Notes: generated from the letters alone by a model not told the origin. Positions 52,778-62,829 are shown, counted from the stretch's first letter. The stretch: 64,000 nucleotides of DNA from an uncultured Spirochaetota bacterium (GCA_944388995.1 CALXKN010000003.1:62001-126000); one strand, 5' to 3'. Numbers and translations: made by a program.

Positions 52778-54676
52778 ATGAAAGAGAAGGATGTTTTATC
52801 GCTCATCAAGACTCCTTCCGATGTCAAGAAGTTGAACCGGCGGCAGTTGAAGGCGTTAGCCGAAGAACTCCGCGCTTTGATTATCGGCGTGACGACCCGA
52901 AACGGCGGACATCTTGCTTCCGGATTGGGAGTGGTGGAGCTGACTTTGGCACTGCATCGCGTGTTTTCATTGCCGTCGGACTCCATTGTTTGGGATGTCG
53001 GTCATCAGACTTATGTACATAAAATTTTAACTCACGGAAAAGAGGCGTTTCTGTCACTGCGGCGGAAAGGCGGGCTTTCCGGGTTTTCTCGTCCCGATGA
53101 AAGCCGTTACGATGCGTTTGTTTCAGGTCACGCTTCCAATTCGATTTCGGCGGCTCTCGGTCTGCTGGAAGCGGATCGGTTGGCGGGACGGAAAAACAAA
53201 ACGGTCGCGGTTATCGGCGACGGCGCGCTGACCGGCGGTATGACTTTCGAAGGATTCAATCATGCCGGATTTCTAAAGCGGGATTTGATTGTCGTTTTAA
53301 ACGACAATGCAATGTCCATCGGTAAAAACGTCGGTGCGCTTTCCAGTCACACAAGAAAAAGTTTTATCTCTTCGATTATCACCGGATTCGGCGTTTGTGC
53401 GCCGGTTTTTCATATTCGTTATGCAGCCGACCGCTTTTTACCGCGAATTCCGATTATCGGCCGCTTTCTGTTTCATTTGCGTAAGCGTATTCTGAATGCG
53501 TTGAAGGCGTTATTTTTAAAAGAAAATCTCTTTTCGAATTTCGGATTTGTTTATGTCGGTCCCATCGACGGTCATAACGAAGCGCGGTTGGAAAAAATTC
53601 TAAAACGGGTGAAGCGTCTGCCGGTGCCGACGGTCGTTCACGTTTTGACGAAAAAGGGAAAGGGGCTTCCGGAGGCGGAAGCTGATCCGGCGCGTTATCA
53701 TGGAGTTGCCGGCAGCGGAGCGGAGACGCCTTCCGTTTCGGGGAAAAGTTATACGACGTGTTTTTCGGAGTGGATGGTTCAGGCTGCGGAACGGTGCGGT
53801 GATTTGGTCGGAATTTCGGCGGCAATGACGGAGGGGTGCGGCTTGGCTCCGTTTGCGGCCCGTTTTCCGGAGCGGTTTTACGACACCGGCATTACGGAAG
53901 AGCATGCAGTGACTTTTGCGGCCGGCTTAGCAAAAGGAGGCCGGCGCCCGGTTGTCGCGATTTATTCGACTTTTATGCAGAGAGCCGTCGATCAGGTGAT
54001 TCACGACACCGCGATTCAAGATTTGCCCGTTATTTTTGTGGCAGACCGTGCCGGATTGGTCGGCGGAGACGGTGAAACACATCAAGGAATTTTTGATGTT
54101 TCAATTTACCGAAGCGTTCCCTGTCTCGAAATTTTTATGCCGTCGACAGAGGGTGTTCTCCGTTCCGTATTGGATTACGCACTCGCTTCGGCTCACCCTG
54201 TTCTGATTCGGTTGGCGAAAGACGTTTGCCCGCCGTCTGCACCGGATGAAGAGCCGTTTGTTCCCGGAAGGGGGGCATTTGCCGTACTGCGAAAAAATTC
54301 CGAGCAGCTGGTCATTTCCTGCGGAGCGTTGCTTCCGCACTGTTTGCGTGCAGCGGAAGAGGCGACTCGGAAAGGGTTTGCGACGGATGTTTACGATTTT
54401 CGATCGCTGAAACCGTTTGACGCGGATTTTTTTCTTGATGCGGTCAAAAATTACGATCGGGTTTTTCTGTTTGAAGAGAATATGAGTTTTGGCGGCGTTG
54501 GAGAGGCGTTGGCTCCGCTGTTTGACGGTCGTTTGAAACCGAGGTTTGAAGCACACGGTCTCCCGCAGTGTTTTCCTCAGCACGCTTCCCGTCGTGAGCT
54601 TCTGGATGAGTTTGGATTATCGGCGGAGGCAATGGAAGCGCGGCTGACGGCTTCAGTCGGCGAAGCGGTGCGTTAA
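52778..54676 (+). CDS. dxs: 1-deoxy-D-xylulose-5-phosphate synthase
   Basis: Thiamine-diphosphate enzyme that condenses pyruvate and glyceraldehyde-3-phosphate, the first step of the MEP isoprenoid route. 632 residues: GGHLASGLGVVELT, VWDVGHQTYVHKILTHG, the ThDP motif VIGDGALTGGMTFEGFNHAG...NDNAMSIG, YDTGITEEHAVTFAAGLA, and FVADRAGLVGGDGETHQG. No clear Shine-Dalgarno before ATG. The last four bases overlap the end of the convergent LysR gene. Confidence 0.97.
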   Translation: MKEKDVLSLIKTPSDVKKLNRRQLKALAEELRALIIGVTTRNGGHLASGLGVVELTLALHRVFSLPSDSIVWDVGHQTYVHKILTHGKEAFLSLRRKGGLSGFSRPDESRYDAFVSGHASNSISAALGLLEADRLAGRKNKTVAVIGDGALTGGMTFEGFNHAGFLKRDLIVVLNDNAMSIGKNVGALSSHTRKSFISSIITGFGVCAPVFHIRYAADRFLPRIPIIGRFLFHLRKRILNALKALFLKENLFSNFGFVYVGPIDGHNEARLEKILKRVKRLPVPTVVHVLTKKGKGLPEAEADPARYHGVAGSGAETPSVSGKSYTTCFSEWMVQAAERCGDLVGISAAMTEGCGLAPFAARFPERFYDTGITEEHAVTFAAGLAKGGRRPVVAIYSTFMQRAVDQVIHDTAIQDLPVIFVADRAGLVGGDGETHQGIFDVSIYRSVPCLEIFMPSTEGVLRSVLDYALASAHPVLIRLAKDVCPPSAPDEEPFVPGRGAFAVLRKNSEQLVISCGALLPHCLRAAEEATRKGFATDVYDFRSLKPFDADFFLDAVKNYDRVFLFEENMSFGGVGEALAPLFDGRLKPRFEAHGLPQCFPQHASRRELLDEFGLSAEAMEARLTASVGEAVR

Positions 54677-55578
54677 ACGGCTGCGGAAAACCTTTTTTGA
54701 AGAAAATCGAAGAAGGAGGCGGCCGCCGGCGTTGAGGGCATCTCTTTGCAGGTTGCCAGAGCTAAATCACGGCGAGGCATCGTTTCTTTGACAGGAAGAG
54801 CAATCAGAGAACCGTTTTCCAGTTCTTCGCCGACATAATCTTCCAAAAGCATCGAAATTCCGAATCCCGATTTCAGAAAATCTTTCACCAAACCGACAGA
54901 ACTCAGTTCAATACGAACATTGACGGCGATATTGTGAGCTGTGAAAAATTTATCGGCTGCCTTGCGGGTTTCCGTCCGTTTGTCAAGCATCAGGAACGGA
55001 CAGGCGGCATAATCTTTCAACGGCCGCGGCTGTTCGGGAATGTCGGTGAAGATCTCCGACGAATACAGACCAAAACGGCAGCTTTTCAGCGTTGTGAGGC
55101 GGATTGATGCGTTCAGGCGGTTAAGCGGCGTCATGATCAGCGCGCAGTCGATTTCTCCCCGTGTCAGTGCTTCCAAGGATTGCGCCGTGTTTCCTTCTTT
55201 GATTTTCAGTTTTAAATCGGGGAAGCGTTGACGCATCTCTTTTATGTGCGGCAGGATGAAAAAACGGCAGGCGGATTCGCTGACGCCGACGGTGACTTCG
55301 CCGGCATTCGGATCCGAAAGACGTCCCAGAAAGTTTTCACCAGAGGCAAACCACTCGACGCCCCGCTCGATAAACGAAAAAAGCCGTCTGCCGGCTTCCG
55401 TCGGAATCGGCTGCCCCGAGCGGCGGACGAAGAGTTTGACGCCGGCGCACTCCTCTAAACGGCGGATAGCTTGGCTGACTGCCGGCTGCGTCACACATAG
55501 TTTGTCGGCAGCCTTTGAAAATCCGCCTTCTTTGACAACGGTATAAAAGGTTCGGTACCATTCGTAATTCAGGTTCAT
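54673..55578 (-). CDS. LysR-family regulator divergent from cimA-leuCDB
   Basis: 301 residues: winged helix (LNYEWYRTFYTVVKEGGFSKAADKLCVTQPAVSQAIRRLEE, 1-60) and effector domain (about 90-295, VTVGVSESACRFFILPHI). Divergent from cimA with a 94-base spacer that holds a 15-bp palindrome of LysR type (55588-55602). It very likely controls the citramalate/leucine operon, perhaps sensing a pathway intermediate, and represses itself, since the box is only 10 bases from its own start. Ends overlap dxs by four bases. Confidence 0.92.
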   Translation of the reverse strand: MNLNYEWYRTFYTVVKEGGFSKAADKLCVTQPAVSQAIRRLEECAGVKLFVRRSGQPIPTEAGRRLFSFIERGVEWFASGENFLGRLSDPNAGEVTVGVSESACRFFILPHIKEMRQRFPDLKLKIKEGNTAQSLEALTRGEIDCALIMTPLNRLNASIRLTTLKSCRFGLYSSEIFTDIPEQPRPLKDYAACPFLMLDKRTETRKAADKFFTAHNIAVNVRIELSSVGLVKDFLKSGFGISMLLEDYVGEELENGSLIALPVKETMPRRDLALATCKEMPSTPAAASFFDFLQKRFSAAV

Positions 55579-55587
55579 AACATTTTC

Positions 55588-55602
55588 TTATATCATATAT
55601 AA
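55588..55602. promoter_or_regulatory. Palindromic LysR-type operator between the regulator and cimA
   Basis: TTATAT-CAT-ATATAA, a perfect 6-bp inverted repeat with the T-N11-A core of LysR-type boxes. Its centre lies about 64 bases upstream of the predicted cimA transcription start, the usual place of a LysR recognition site. AT-rich palindromes can arise by chance. Confidence 0.6.
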
Positions 55603-55623
55603 TAAAAAATGTCTTTGCTTATA

Positions 55624-55652
55624 TTTACACCCTGTGAAAAAAATCTTATACT
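55624..55652 (+). promoter_or_regulatory. Promoter of cimA-leuCDB
   Basis: TTTACA (55624-55629), 17 bases, TATACT (55647-55652). Start near 55659, with GGAGAG as ribosome site before ATG 55673. Confidence 0.72.
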
Positions 55653-55672
55653 GGATCCATCGGAGAGATGAA

Positions 55673-57250
55673 ATGAAAGTGACTGTTCTCGATTCGACGC
55701 TGCGCGACGGTGCGCAGGGAGGAGGAATCGCTTTTACGGTAGAAGATAAAATTCGCATTGTCAGGCAGCTGGATCGTTTTGGACTCGATTACGTTGAGGC
55801 CGGCAATCCCGGATCCAATCAAAAAGATCTCGAATTTTTTCGACAGGCGGCGAAACTCCATCCGGCTCGGGTGAAGTTGACGGCGTTTGGAAGCACATGT
55901 AAAAAGGGTGCGAAAGCGGCTGATGATCCCCGGTTGCGGACGCTGCTTGACGCAGATACGCCGGCTGTGTGCATTTTCGGAAAAGCGTCGGCGGTGCACG
56001 TGGAAAAGGTGCTGCAGACAACGGCGGAGGAGAATCTGCGAATGGTAGAGGAGACCGTCGCTTTTTTGAAGGCGGCCGGCCGCGAGGTGATTTTTGATGC
56101 CGAACACTTTTTTGATGGGTACAAAGCTGACGCCGCTTACGCGTTGAAGGTGTGCGCCTGTGCGGCGGCCGCGGGCGCCGATATTGTGACGCTCTGCGAC
56201 ACAAACGGCGGTGCGCTGCCGGAAGAGGTAACGCAAGCGGTGCGGGCGGCGAAAGAAGCGGTCGAAAAAGCCGGACGGGCTCAAATCGGGATTCATGCTC
56301 ATAACGACTGCGGATTGGCAGTGGCCAATTCGCTGGCGGCGGTTGACGCCGGCGCTTCTCACATTCAGGGCACGTTTAACGGTTTCGGCGAGCGGTGCGG
56401 GAATGCGGATTTGGTGGCGGTCATTGCGAATCTGCAGCTGAAAAAGGGAATCATGTGCGTTCCGTCGGAAAACATGGCATTACTGACCGAAACTTCCCGA
56501 GCTGTTGATGAAATCGCCAACCTTCTGCCCGACGCTAACCGCCCGTTTGTCGGAAAATCAGCGTTTGCTCACAAAGCCGGAATGCACATTGACGGAGTGA
56601 CAAAGTTTTCGGAATCGTTCGAACACATCGACCCCGCCGCAGTCGGAAACGTCCGCCGTTTTTTGATGAGCGATCAGGCCGGCCGATCCCTTTTGCTGAC
56701 ACGGTTGAGGAAGATCGATCCGTCGCTGCAGAAAGAGTCTCCCGTTGTCGGTGAGGTTTTAGAGCGGCTGAAACGACTGGAGGCCGACGGGTACGTTTTT
56801 GAGGATGCCGAAGCATCGTTTGAAATCATGGCGAGGAAGGTCATGGGGCTTTACCGGCCGTTTTTTCACTTGAAACACTTCAAGGTTTCGATTGACGAGC
56901 CGCGATTGGAAGAAAAGTTTTCGGCGGCTGCAATGGTAAAAATTGAAGTGGACGGCGCTGACGAAATCGGAGCGGCGGAGGGCGACGGTCCGGTTAACGC
57001 ACTCGACAAGGCGCTGCGCCGGGTTTTGACGGTCTTTTATCCTGAAATTCGTTCTATTTTTCTTAGCGACTACAAGGTTCGGGTGATTGACGACCGAGAG
57101 GCGACGGCCGCCCGCGTGCGGGTTTTGATCCGTACTTCCGACGGAAAGCACACGTGGACGACGGTCGGCGTGTCTCAGGACATCATCGAAGCCAGTTGGC
57201 TGGCTTTGGTTGATTCGGTTGAATATAAATTGATGAAAGCACAAATTTGA
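55673..57250 (+). CDS. cimA: (R)-citramalate synthase
   Basis: 525 residues from ATG 55673 (GGAGAG upstream); a GTG at 55634 lies upstream of the predicted transcript start. DRE-TIM metallolyase that joins acetyl-CoA and pyruvate, first step of the threonine-independent isoleucine route. [20 protein letters not shown] resembles the CimA/TIGR00977 group, not LeuA (DTTLRDGEQSPG). Metal-site [32 protein letters not shown], and a C-terminal allosteric domain (about 395-520). Together with leuC, leuD and leuB just downstream it makes 2-oxobutyrate. Confidence 0.92.
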   Translation: MKVTVLDSTLRDGAQGGGIAFTVEDKIRIVRQLDRFGLDYVEAGNPGSNQKDLEFFRQAAKLHPARVKLTAFGSTCKKGAKAADDPRLRTLLDADTPAVCIFGKASAVHVEKVLQTTAEENLRMVEETVAFLKAAGREVIFDAEHFFDGYKADAAYALKVCACAAAAGADIVTLCDTNGGALPEEVTQAVRAAKEAVEKAGRAQIGIHAHNDCGLAVANSLAAVDAGASHIQGTFNGFGERCGNADLVAVIANLQLKKGIMCVPSENMALLTETSRAVDEIANLLPDANRPFVGKSAFAHKAGMHIDGVTKFSESFEHIDPAAVGNVRRFLMSDQAGRSLLLTRLRKIDPSLQKESPVVGEVLERLKRLEADGYVFEDAEASFEIMARKVMGLYRPFFHLKHFKVSIDEPRLEEKFSAAAMVKIEVDGADEIGAAEGDGPVNALDKALRRVLTVFYPEIRSIFLSDYKVRVIDDREATAARVRVLIRTSDGKHTWTTVGVSQDIIEASWLALVDSVEYKLMKAQI

Positions 57251-57260
57251 GGAGGTCATG

Positions 57261-58526
57261 ATGGGAATGACAATGACGCAGAAAATTTTGGCGGCGCACG
57301 CCGGTTTGGAATCGGTTGTTCCCGGACAGCTGATCGAAGCCGAAACCGACATTGTTTTGGGAAACGATGTCACCTCGCCTGTCGCAATCAGGGTTTTCGA
57401 AGAAATCGGGAAGAAAGAGGTCTTCGACCGCTCGAAAGTGGTCATTGTACCTGATCACTTTGCACCAAACAAAGACATTCAATCGGCGGAACAGTGCCGC
57501 AAATGCCGCGTCTTCGCAAAAGAGAAGGGGATTGAGAACTATTTCGAACTCGGAGAAATGGGAATCGAACATGCTCTGCTGCCGGAGAAGGGTTTGGTAA
57601 CGGCAGGTGATTTGATCATCGGAGCCGATTCTCACACCTGTACTTACGGCGCATTGGGCGCATTTTCCACCGGCGTCGGCAGTACCGATATGGCCGCTGC
57701 TATGGCTCTCGGAAAGTGTTGGTTCAAAGTGCCCTCAGCCATCCTCTTTCGCCTTCACGGAAAACTGCAGCCGTATGTGACGGGAAAAGACTTGATTCTC
57801 CACATTATCGGAAAAATCGGCGTTGACGGCGCTTTGTATAAATCGATGGAGTTTTCCGGCGACGGCGTTGCCTCGTTGACAATAGACGATCGCTTTACCG
57901 TCGCGAACATGGCAATTGAGGCGGGCGCCAAAAACGGAATCTTTCCCGTCGACGAAGTTACGATGGAATACATTCAGGCGCATTCAAAGAAACCTTTTCG
58001 CGTTTTTGAAGCGGATGATGACGCCGTGTATGATCAGGTTTTCGACATCGACTTGGATTCAATTAAACAGACAGTCGCCTTTCCCCACTTGCCGGAGAAT
58101 ACGCACACTGTCGATGATATTCCAGAAATCCCGATTGACCAGGTAGTCATCGGTTCGTGCACCAACGGACGCATTCAGGATTTGCGTCAGGCAGCGGAAA
58201 TCCTGAAAGGGCGGCGCGTTAAAAAAGGCGTACGGCTGATTGTCTTTCCGGCAACCCAGGCGGTTTATCTGCAGGCGATTCGGGAAGGGCTGATTCAAAC
58301 CTTTGTGGAAGCCGGAGCGGCCGTCAGCACTCCGACGTGCGGACCGTGTCTGGGAGGACACATGGGAATTTTGGCCGCCGGCGAACGGGCGTTGGCGACA
58401 ACCAACCGCAATTTTGTCGGCCGTATGGGCCATCCCGAAAGTGAAGTGTATCTGGCGTCTCCTTATGTGGCGGCTGCCGGAGCGGTTCTCGGACGCATTG
58501 CCGGAACGGAGGAGGTATTGAAATGA
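57261..58526 (+). CDS. leuC: 3-isopropylmalate/citramalate dehydratase large subunit
   Basis: 421-422 residues, the short (type 2, HacA-like) LeuC. ATG 57261 is five bases after GGAGG; ATG 57258 is only two bases away and less likely. Fe-S ligands in [13 protein letters not shown] and [12 protein letters not shown] plus IGSCTNGR. Aconitase-type isomerase; with LeuD it handles both isopropylmalate and citramalate. Overlaps leuD by four bases. Confidence 0.95.
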   Translation: MGMTMTQKILAAHAGLESVVPGQLIEAETDIVLGNDVTSPVAIRVFEEIGKKEVFDRSKVVIVPDHFAPNKDIQSAEQCRKCRVFAKEKGIENYFELGEMGIEHALLPEKGLVTAGDLIIGADSHTCTYGALGAFSTGVGSTDMAAAMALGKCWFKVPSAILFRLHGKLQPYVTGKDLILHIIGKIGVDGALYKSMEFSGDGVASLTIDDRFTVANMAIEAGAKNGIFPVDEVTMEYIQAHSKKPFRVFEADDDAVYDQVFDIDLDSIKQTVAFPHLPENTHTVDDIPEIPIDQVVIGSCTNGRIQDLRQAAEILKGRRVKKGVRLIVFPATQAVYLQAIREGLIQTFVEAGAAVSTPTCGPCLGGHMGILAAGERALATTNRNFVGRMGHPESEVYLASPYVAAAGAVLGRIAGTEEVLK

Positions 58527-59020
58527 ATGTCAAAGGAACGGTTTTCAAATACGGTGATAATGTCGATACGGATGTCATCATTCCCGCCCGCTATCTGAAC
58601 ACATCGGATCCGCGGGCGTTGGCGGCTCATTGCATGGAGGACATCGACACGGAGTTTGTGAAAAAAGTCCAAAAGGGTGATCTCATTGTCGGAGGAAAAA
58701 ACTTCGGCTGCGGTTCTTCGCGGGAACACGCTCCGATAGCGATTCAGGCTTCGGGCATCGGCTGCGTGATTGCCGAAAGTTTTGCCCGCATCTTTTACCG
58801 CAACGCCGTCAACATCGGTTTGCCGATTATCGAATCGCCGGAAGCGGCCGCTGACGCCGAATCCGGCGACACGGTGAGCGTTGACTTTGAAAGCGGCTCG
58901 ATTGTCAATGAAACAAAGGGAAAGCGTTATCGGGTGCCTCCCTTTCCTCCGTTCATGACGAAAATCATCGAAGCCGGCGGTTTGGTTGCCTCGCTGCGCG
59001 GAAGGGAGGAACGGCAATGA
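58523..59020 (+). CDS. leuD: 3-isopropylmalate/citramalate dehydratase small subunit
   Basis: 165 residues. Swivel domain with [34 protein letters not shown] and [20 protein letters not shown] overlaps with leuC before and leuB after, so equal, coupled synthesis. Confidence 0.96.
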   Translation: MNVKGTVFKYGDNVDTDVIIPARYLNTSDPRALAAHCMEDIDTEFVKKVQKGDLIVGGKNFGCGSSREHAPIAIQASGIGCVIAESFARIFYRNAVNIGLPIIESPEAAADAESGDTVSVDFESGSIVNETKGKRYRVPPFPPFMTKIIEAGGLVASLRGREERQ

Positions 59021-60048
59021 AAATCGCCTTAATCCCGGGGGACGGCATCGGTCCCGAAATCATCGATGCGGCGGTGAAGGTTCTTAACGCGGTCGGCCGC
59101 TTTGAATACGAAACCTGTTGTGCCGGAGGCGCTGCGATTGACCGTTTCGGCGATCCGCTGCCCGAAAGCGAGCTCAGCCGCATGAAACGGTGCGACGCCG
59201 TATTGATGGGCGCTCTCGGCGGTCCAAAGTGGGACAGTCTGCCGGGAAACAAGCGCCCCGAAGCCGGACTGCTTCGTCTGCGCAAAGGGCTGGGAGTCTT
59301 CGCTAACCTACGTCCCGTTAAAATTTACGAAGCGCTGAAAGAGGCCTCTCCGCTGAAAACGGTTGACGGCGTCGATTTTATCATCGTGAGGGAATTAATC
59401 GGCGGCATTTACTTCGGCCGCCGCACGGAAGGGGATGAGAGCGCCTGCGATACCATGGAGTACAGCGCGCAGGAAGTGAAGCGAATCAACGAAGTCGCTT
59501 GCCGGCTGGCGCGGGCGCGCCGCAAAAGCGTCACCTCCGTCGACAAAGCCAACGTTTTGGCCTCTTCTCGACTGTGGCGCAAACAAACAGAAGCGTTTTA
59601 CGCCGCCCACCCCGACATTACCCTCAACCACCTCTATGTCGACAACGCCGCTATGCAGCTGATTCTCAATCCGAAGCAGTTTGACGTCATTGTTACAGAG
59701 AACATGTTCGGAGACATCCTCTCTGACGAAGCCTCCGTGCTCACCGGTTCTATCGGAATGCTGCCGTCGGCCTCCGTCGGACACCCGGGGGAGATCGCCC
59801 TTTACGAACCGATTCACGGCTCAGCTCCCGACATTGCGGGAAAAGGTATAGCCAATCCGATTGCGACCATCCTCTCCGCGGCGCTGATGCTGCGTTTCAG
59901 TTTTGAAATGGAAAAGGAAGCGGCCGCCGTCGAAGCTGCTGTGGAGGCGGTTCTGAACAAAGGCGTGCGGACAGTCGATTTGGGAGGCGGAGCAGACGCC
60001 CTCGGAACGGAGGCTGTTACCGAAGCGATTTTAAAGGAGATCGGCTGA
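59017..60048 (+). CDS. leuB: 3-isopropylmalate dehydrogenase
   Basis: 343 residues, NAD-dependent beta-decarboxylating dehydrogenase: [45 protein letters not shown] (usual RELTGGIYFG), [43 protein letters not shown]. Last step for both the leucine and citramalate branches here. Last gene of the operon; the promoter of the next gene begins 11 bases after it. Confidence 0.96.
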   Translation: MKIALIPGDGIGPEIIDAAVKVLNAVGRFEYETCCAGGAAIDRFGDPLPESELSRMKRCDAVLMGALGGPKWDSLPGNKRPEAGLLRLRKGLGVFANLRPVKIYEALKEASPLKTVDGVDFIIVRELIGGIYFGRRTEGDESACDTMEYSAQEVKRINEVACRLARARRKSVTSVDKANVLASSRLWRKQTEAFYAAHPDITLNHLYVDNAAMQLILNPKQFDVIVTENMFGDILSDEASVLTGSIGMLPSASVGHPGEIALYEPIHGSAPDIAGKGIANPIATILSAALMLRFSFEMEKEAAAVEAAVEAVLNKGVRTVDLGGGADALGTEAVTEAILKEIG

Positions 60049-60058
60049 ATCCTTCCCC

Positions 60059-60087
60059 TTGCCGTTGCCGCCGTTTTGCGTTATAAT
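60059..60087 (+). promoter_or_regulatory. Promoter of the FN3 lipoprotein gene, leaderless
   Basis: TTGCCG (60059-60064), 17 bases, TATAAT (60082-60087), then AAAAGC and ATG 60094. Transcription would start on the ATG; no ribosome site is present. Confidence 0.68.
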
Positions 60088-60093
60088 AAAAGC

Positions 60094-61269
60094 ATGAAAC
60101 AAGAGTTCCTCCCACTTCTTTTGGCAGCTCTTTGGATGCTCTTTGGATGCAATCCGGCAACCGGACCGATTGTCGTCAACTCCTCCCTCTCCGTGCGCAG
60201 CAAATCGCTTGAGTCGATGACGCTGGCGTGGTCGCAGGCTCAGGACGTTAACGGCAACAACGAAACGCTGGAGTATCAGTTGGTTGTCTCCGAATCGCCC
60301 GAGATTGAGACACTTTCGGATATCAACCGCAACGCCCGGACCGTGCGCGCGTGGGGCGTCAACTACACTTCGACAGAAGTTGATCTGGACGGAAGCGAAC
60401 GGATTCTCTACTACAATGTCATGGTCCGCGACACCGTCGGAACCATCTCTTTTTATTCGCCGCTGGAAGTCGACTTTACCGACCGCACCGCGCCGACTGT
60501 CGGCGATCCGACGCTGACGGTCAACGAAATCACCTCAAAATCGCTGCGCCTCGCCTGGAACCCCGCGTCCGACAACAACACCGACGGGCAGGACATCGTC
60601 TACGTCGTCATGAGATCCGCTTCCGACAACCTTGGCGCCGCCGGCGACTACTACAATACCGCCGACGGACGCCATATCTGCTTCGAAAAGGCGGCCGTTA
60701 CCGACACTCTTATCGAAGCGCTTCCGGAAAGCGCCTCCCTTTACCTTAACGTCTTCGCCCGCGACAGCAACGGCAACGTGACGCCGTACACCCCCGTCGT
60801 GGTCACCCTTCTGCCTCCTGTCACCGTCAAAGAAGAGGATTCGCAAATCGTCTGCACCTATCCGCTGTCGGCTGACGAAACCGTCACCCTGACGCTCGCC
60901 GTCTCCGACGGCCTTGCTTCCGGCACGCTGCCACCCGATTCGCCGTTGTGGGCCGCCGTCTGCCAGTGGGCGGCCGCTTCCGACGGCAACATGGAAGGGC
61001 AGGGAGTTTACGGGTTTGAATCCGTTGATCCAGCGGCCGCGGACCTCTCCGGACTTACGGAGACCGACGCCCGCCTCCTTTCCAACGCCCTCACCGAATA
61101 CACCGCCGCTTATGCCGGTTCCGGCTCTCCCGCCTGCCGCTATACCTCAGGCGGCGCCCCGGCCCGCACACCGGAAGAAGCGCGGAGCGCCGACGACGAC
61201 CCCGGAGCCGCCGCCTTTACCGTCGAACCCGACGGGTTGCTGACCGTTACCCGTCCCGTTTCCCCTTAG
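60094..61269 (+). CDS. Lipoprotein with two fibronectin type III-like domains
   Basis: 391 residues. Lipoprotein signal with lipobox LFGC. Two FN3-like beta domains (about 25-130: SLESMTLAWSQAQD...YYNVMVRDTVGTISFYSPLE; and 140-245: SKSLRLAWNPASD...LYLNVFARDSNGNVTPYTP), then a region of about 140 residues without recognised fold (YPLSADETVTLTLAVSDG...), ending in a low-complexity Asp/Ala/Arg tail. It is likely a cell-surface or periplasmic binding protein. The interspersed repeat follows its stop. Confidence 0.76.
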   Translation: MKQEFLPLLLAALWMLFGCNPATGPIVVNSSLSVRSKSLESMTLAWSQAQDVNGNNETLEYQLVVSESPEIETLSDINRNARTVRAWGVNYTSTEVDLDGSERILYYNVMVRDTVGTISFYSPLEVDFTDRTAPTVGDPTLTVNEITSKSLRLAWNPASDNNTDGQDIVYVVMRSASDNLGAAGDYYNTADGRHICFEKAAVTDTLIEALPESASLYLNVFARDSNGNVTPYTPVVVTLLPPVTVKEEDSQIVCTYPLSADETVTLTLAVSDGLASGTLPPDSPLWAAVCQWAAASDGNMEGQGVYGFESVDPAAADLSGLTETDARLLSNALTEYTAAYAGSGSPACRYTSGGAPARTPEEARSADDDPGAAAFTVEPDGLLTVTRPVSP

Positions 61270-61273
61270 CCGG

Positions 61274-61435
61274 CATCAGAGCTTTCCTCCTTGCGCGCCC
61301 CTGCGGGGCCGGGCTTTCCGCTGCAATTCGCGGCCTCCCTCCGCCTGTTTCCGTGGCAAAGCTGCCGCTTTGCCCTGCGCCGTCTTTCCGTCGGCCGCTC
61401 ATTTCCGCTTCAATCCCTCGCGCCTTCGCAGAACA
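61274..61435. repeat. Interspersed structured repeat, copy 2
   Basis: About 160 bases similar to 20401-20566, in the same orientation. Contains hairpin GGCAAAGC-TGCC-GCTTTGCC (61355-61374), identical to copy 1, and stem GCCCC-TGC-GGGGC (61297-61309), which differs in sequence from copy 1 but keeps a stem. The copy ends about two bases before the last codon of the MFS gene on the other strand. Like copy 1 it separates convergent genes. Confidence 0.88.
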
Positions 61436-61436
61436 G

Positions 61437-62606
61437 TCAGGGAGAGCGCCGCGGACGGAAAACAAAGTAGACGGCGGTGACTGCCAGCGAGAAAAGACCG
61501 AGTCCGGTGTAGAGCAGCGCGTAGGAGTTGCCGGTTGCCGTGAGAATGAATCCCATGAGGACGGGACCGAGCCCGACGGCGACGTCAAGGAAGATGTAGA
61601 AGGTCGAGTTGACGACGGCCAGCCGCTGCGGAGGGGCTTCCTTAACTGCGGCGGCCAGTCCGGTTGATTGGGTGACGCCGACGCCGAAGCCGAGCAGCGC
61701 GGCGGAGACAAGCAGGACGGGGCTGTCCGGACACCACCCCAGCAGGAGCATTCCGGCGGCAAAGGCGAGGAAGGCCGGCAGAAGAACCGCGGCCTCTCCT
61801 TTTTTGTCGAAAAGCGGACCGGTAACGGGGCGGGAAACAAAAATGGAGAGCGCGTAGACGACGAAGAAGAAGCGTCCGGCGGCGGCCATTCCCTTTTCGT
61901 CCGCGTAGATTGCCAGGTAGGTCAGCAGCGCCGAGTAACCGATGTAAAAGGCCGCGGCAAAGCCGCTGACGCGGAACGCTTTCGGTTCGAGAAACGCCTT
62001 CCAACCGCGTTCGGCGGCCGTTTTCGGGGCGGCGACCGGCTGCGAAGGCGGCTGCCGGGTGATGAAGAGCGCCGCCAGCGTCGCGGCTCCCGTCAGGGCG
62101 CAGCAGACGGCAAACAGGAGGGAAAAGCTGCCGTTTCCGTGAAAGGTCATTCCCAGAAACGGACCGACGGCGGCCGCCAGCGTGGTGCTGAGCATATAAT
62201 AGCCGATTCCTTCGCCGGAACGGCTCTTCGGTATGACGGAGGCGGCGATGGTGCCGACGGCCGTTGAAACGGCTCCGTAGGAGACGCCGTGAACGGCGCG
62301 GACCGCCAGCAGCAGGACGATGTGGCGGACAAAAAAGTAAAGCCCCGACATAAAAAGGTTCAGCAGGAGGAAAATCATCAGCATCCGCGTCCTGCCGACC
62401 TTTTCCATAACGGCTCCGCAGATCAAGCGTGAGAGTGTCGCTCCGATGATGAAGATGACGGCTGTCAGTCCCGCCGTAGTGACGGAAACGTCGTAAAACT
62501 TCAATGCGTAATCGGTCATGATGACGACCAGCATATAATAGTTGACCATAACGAGAAAGTTGATCGAAATCCCGAGGATGTAGTCTTTTGTCCAAAGTCG
62601 CCGCAT
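61437..62606 (-). CDS. Major facilitator superfamily transporter
   Basis: 389 residues with 12 predicted membrane helices. Loop 2-3 motif GAVMEKVGRTRMLM and the mirrored PVTGPLFDKKGEAAVLL after helix 8 fit the MFS family. Closest in style to drug-efflux or sugar-efflux carriers, but no substrate can be given. No strong ribosome site. Its 3' end touches the repeat copy, and its last residues (RPRRSP) are basic. Single transcription unit, divergent from tRNA-Val. Confidence 0.88.
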   Translation of the reverse strand: MRRLWTKDYILGISINFLVMVNYYMLVVIMTDYALKFYDVSVTTAGLTAVIFIIGATLSRLICGAVMEKVGRTRMLMIFLLLNLFMSGLYFFVRHIVLLLAVRAVHGVSYGAVSTAVGTIAASVIPKSRSGEGIGYYMLSTTLAAAVGPFLGMTFHGNGSFSLLFAVCCALTGAATLAALFITRQPPSQPVAAPKTAAERGWKAFLEPKAFRVSGFAAAFYIGYSALLTYLAIYADEKGMAAAGRFFFVVYALSIFVSRPVTGPLFDKKGEAAVLLPAFLAFAAGMLLLGWCPDSPVLLVSAALLGFGVGVTQSTGLAAAVKEAPPQRLAVVNSTFYIFLDVAVGLGPVLMGFILTATGNSYALLYTGLGLFSLAVTAVYFVFRPRRSP

Positions 62607-62666
62607 GGTTCACTTTATCATGAATCGGGACGGCGGGAAAGGGCTTCCATTCCTTTTTTTTCCGGC

Positions 62667-62695
62667 TTGACAACTTTTTCCGCATTTGTTATGAT
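62667..62695 (+). promoter_or_regulatory. Promoter of tRNA-Val
   Basis: TTGACA (62667-62672), 17 bases, TATGAT (62690-62695), 11 bases before the tRNA. Confidence 0.85.
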
Positions 62696-62706
62696 GAATC
62701 CGTTCC

Positions 62707-62780
62707 GGGCGGTTAGCTCAGTCGGTTAGAGCGTCTGCCTTACAAGCAGAATGTCGGGGGTTCGAGTCCCTCATCGCCCA
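62707..62780 (+). tRNA. tRNA-Val (TAC)
   Basis: 74 bases: acceptor GGGCGGT/ATCGCCC (one G-T), D stem GCTC/GAGC, anticodon stem TCTGC/GCAGA with loop CTTACAA (anticodon TAC), T arm with GTTCGAGTCCC. Discriminator A. No encoded CCA and no clean terminator, so the next gene may be transcribed from the same promoter. Confidence 0.95.
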
Positions 62781-62829
62781 AAAAGGCGGTTTCCGCCATC
62801 CGGACAGGCTCCGGCGCGCAGGCAGGCGT

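Noticed and set aside
61642-62685. Minus-strand frame of 347 codons overlapping the MFS gene in another frame
   Set aside because: Arg/Gly/His-rich composition of a frame-shifted reading; the MFS frame has clear helices and motifs.
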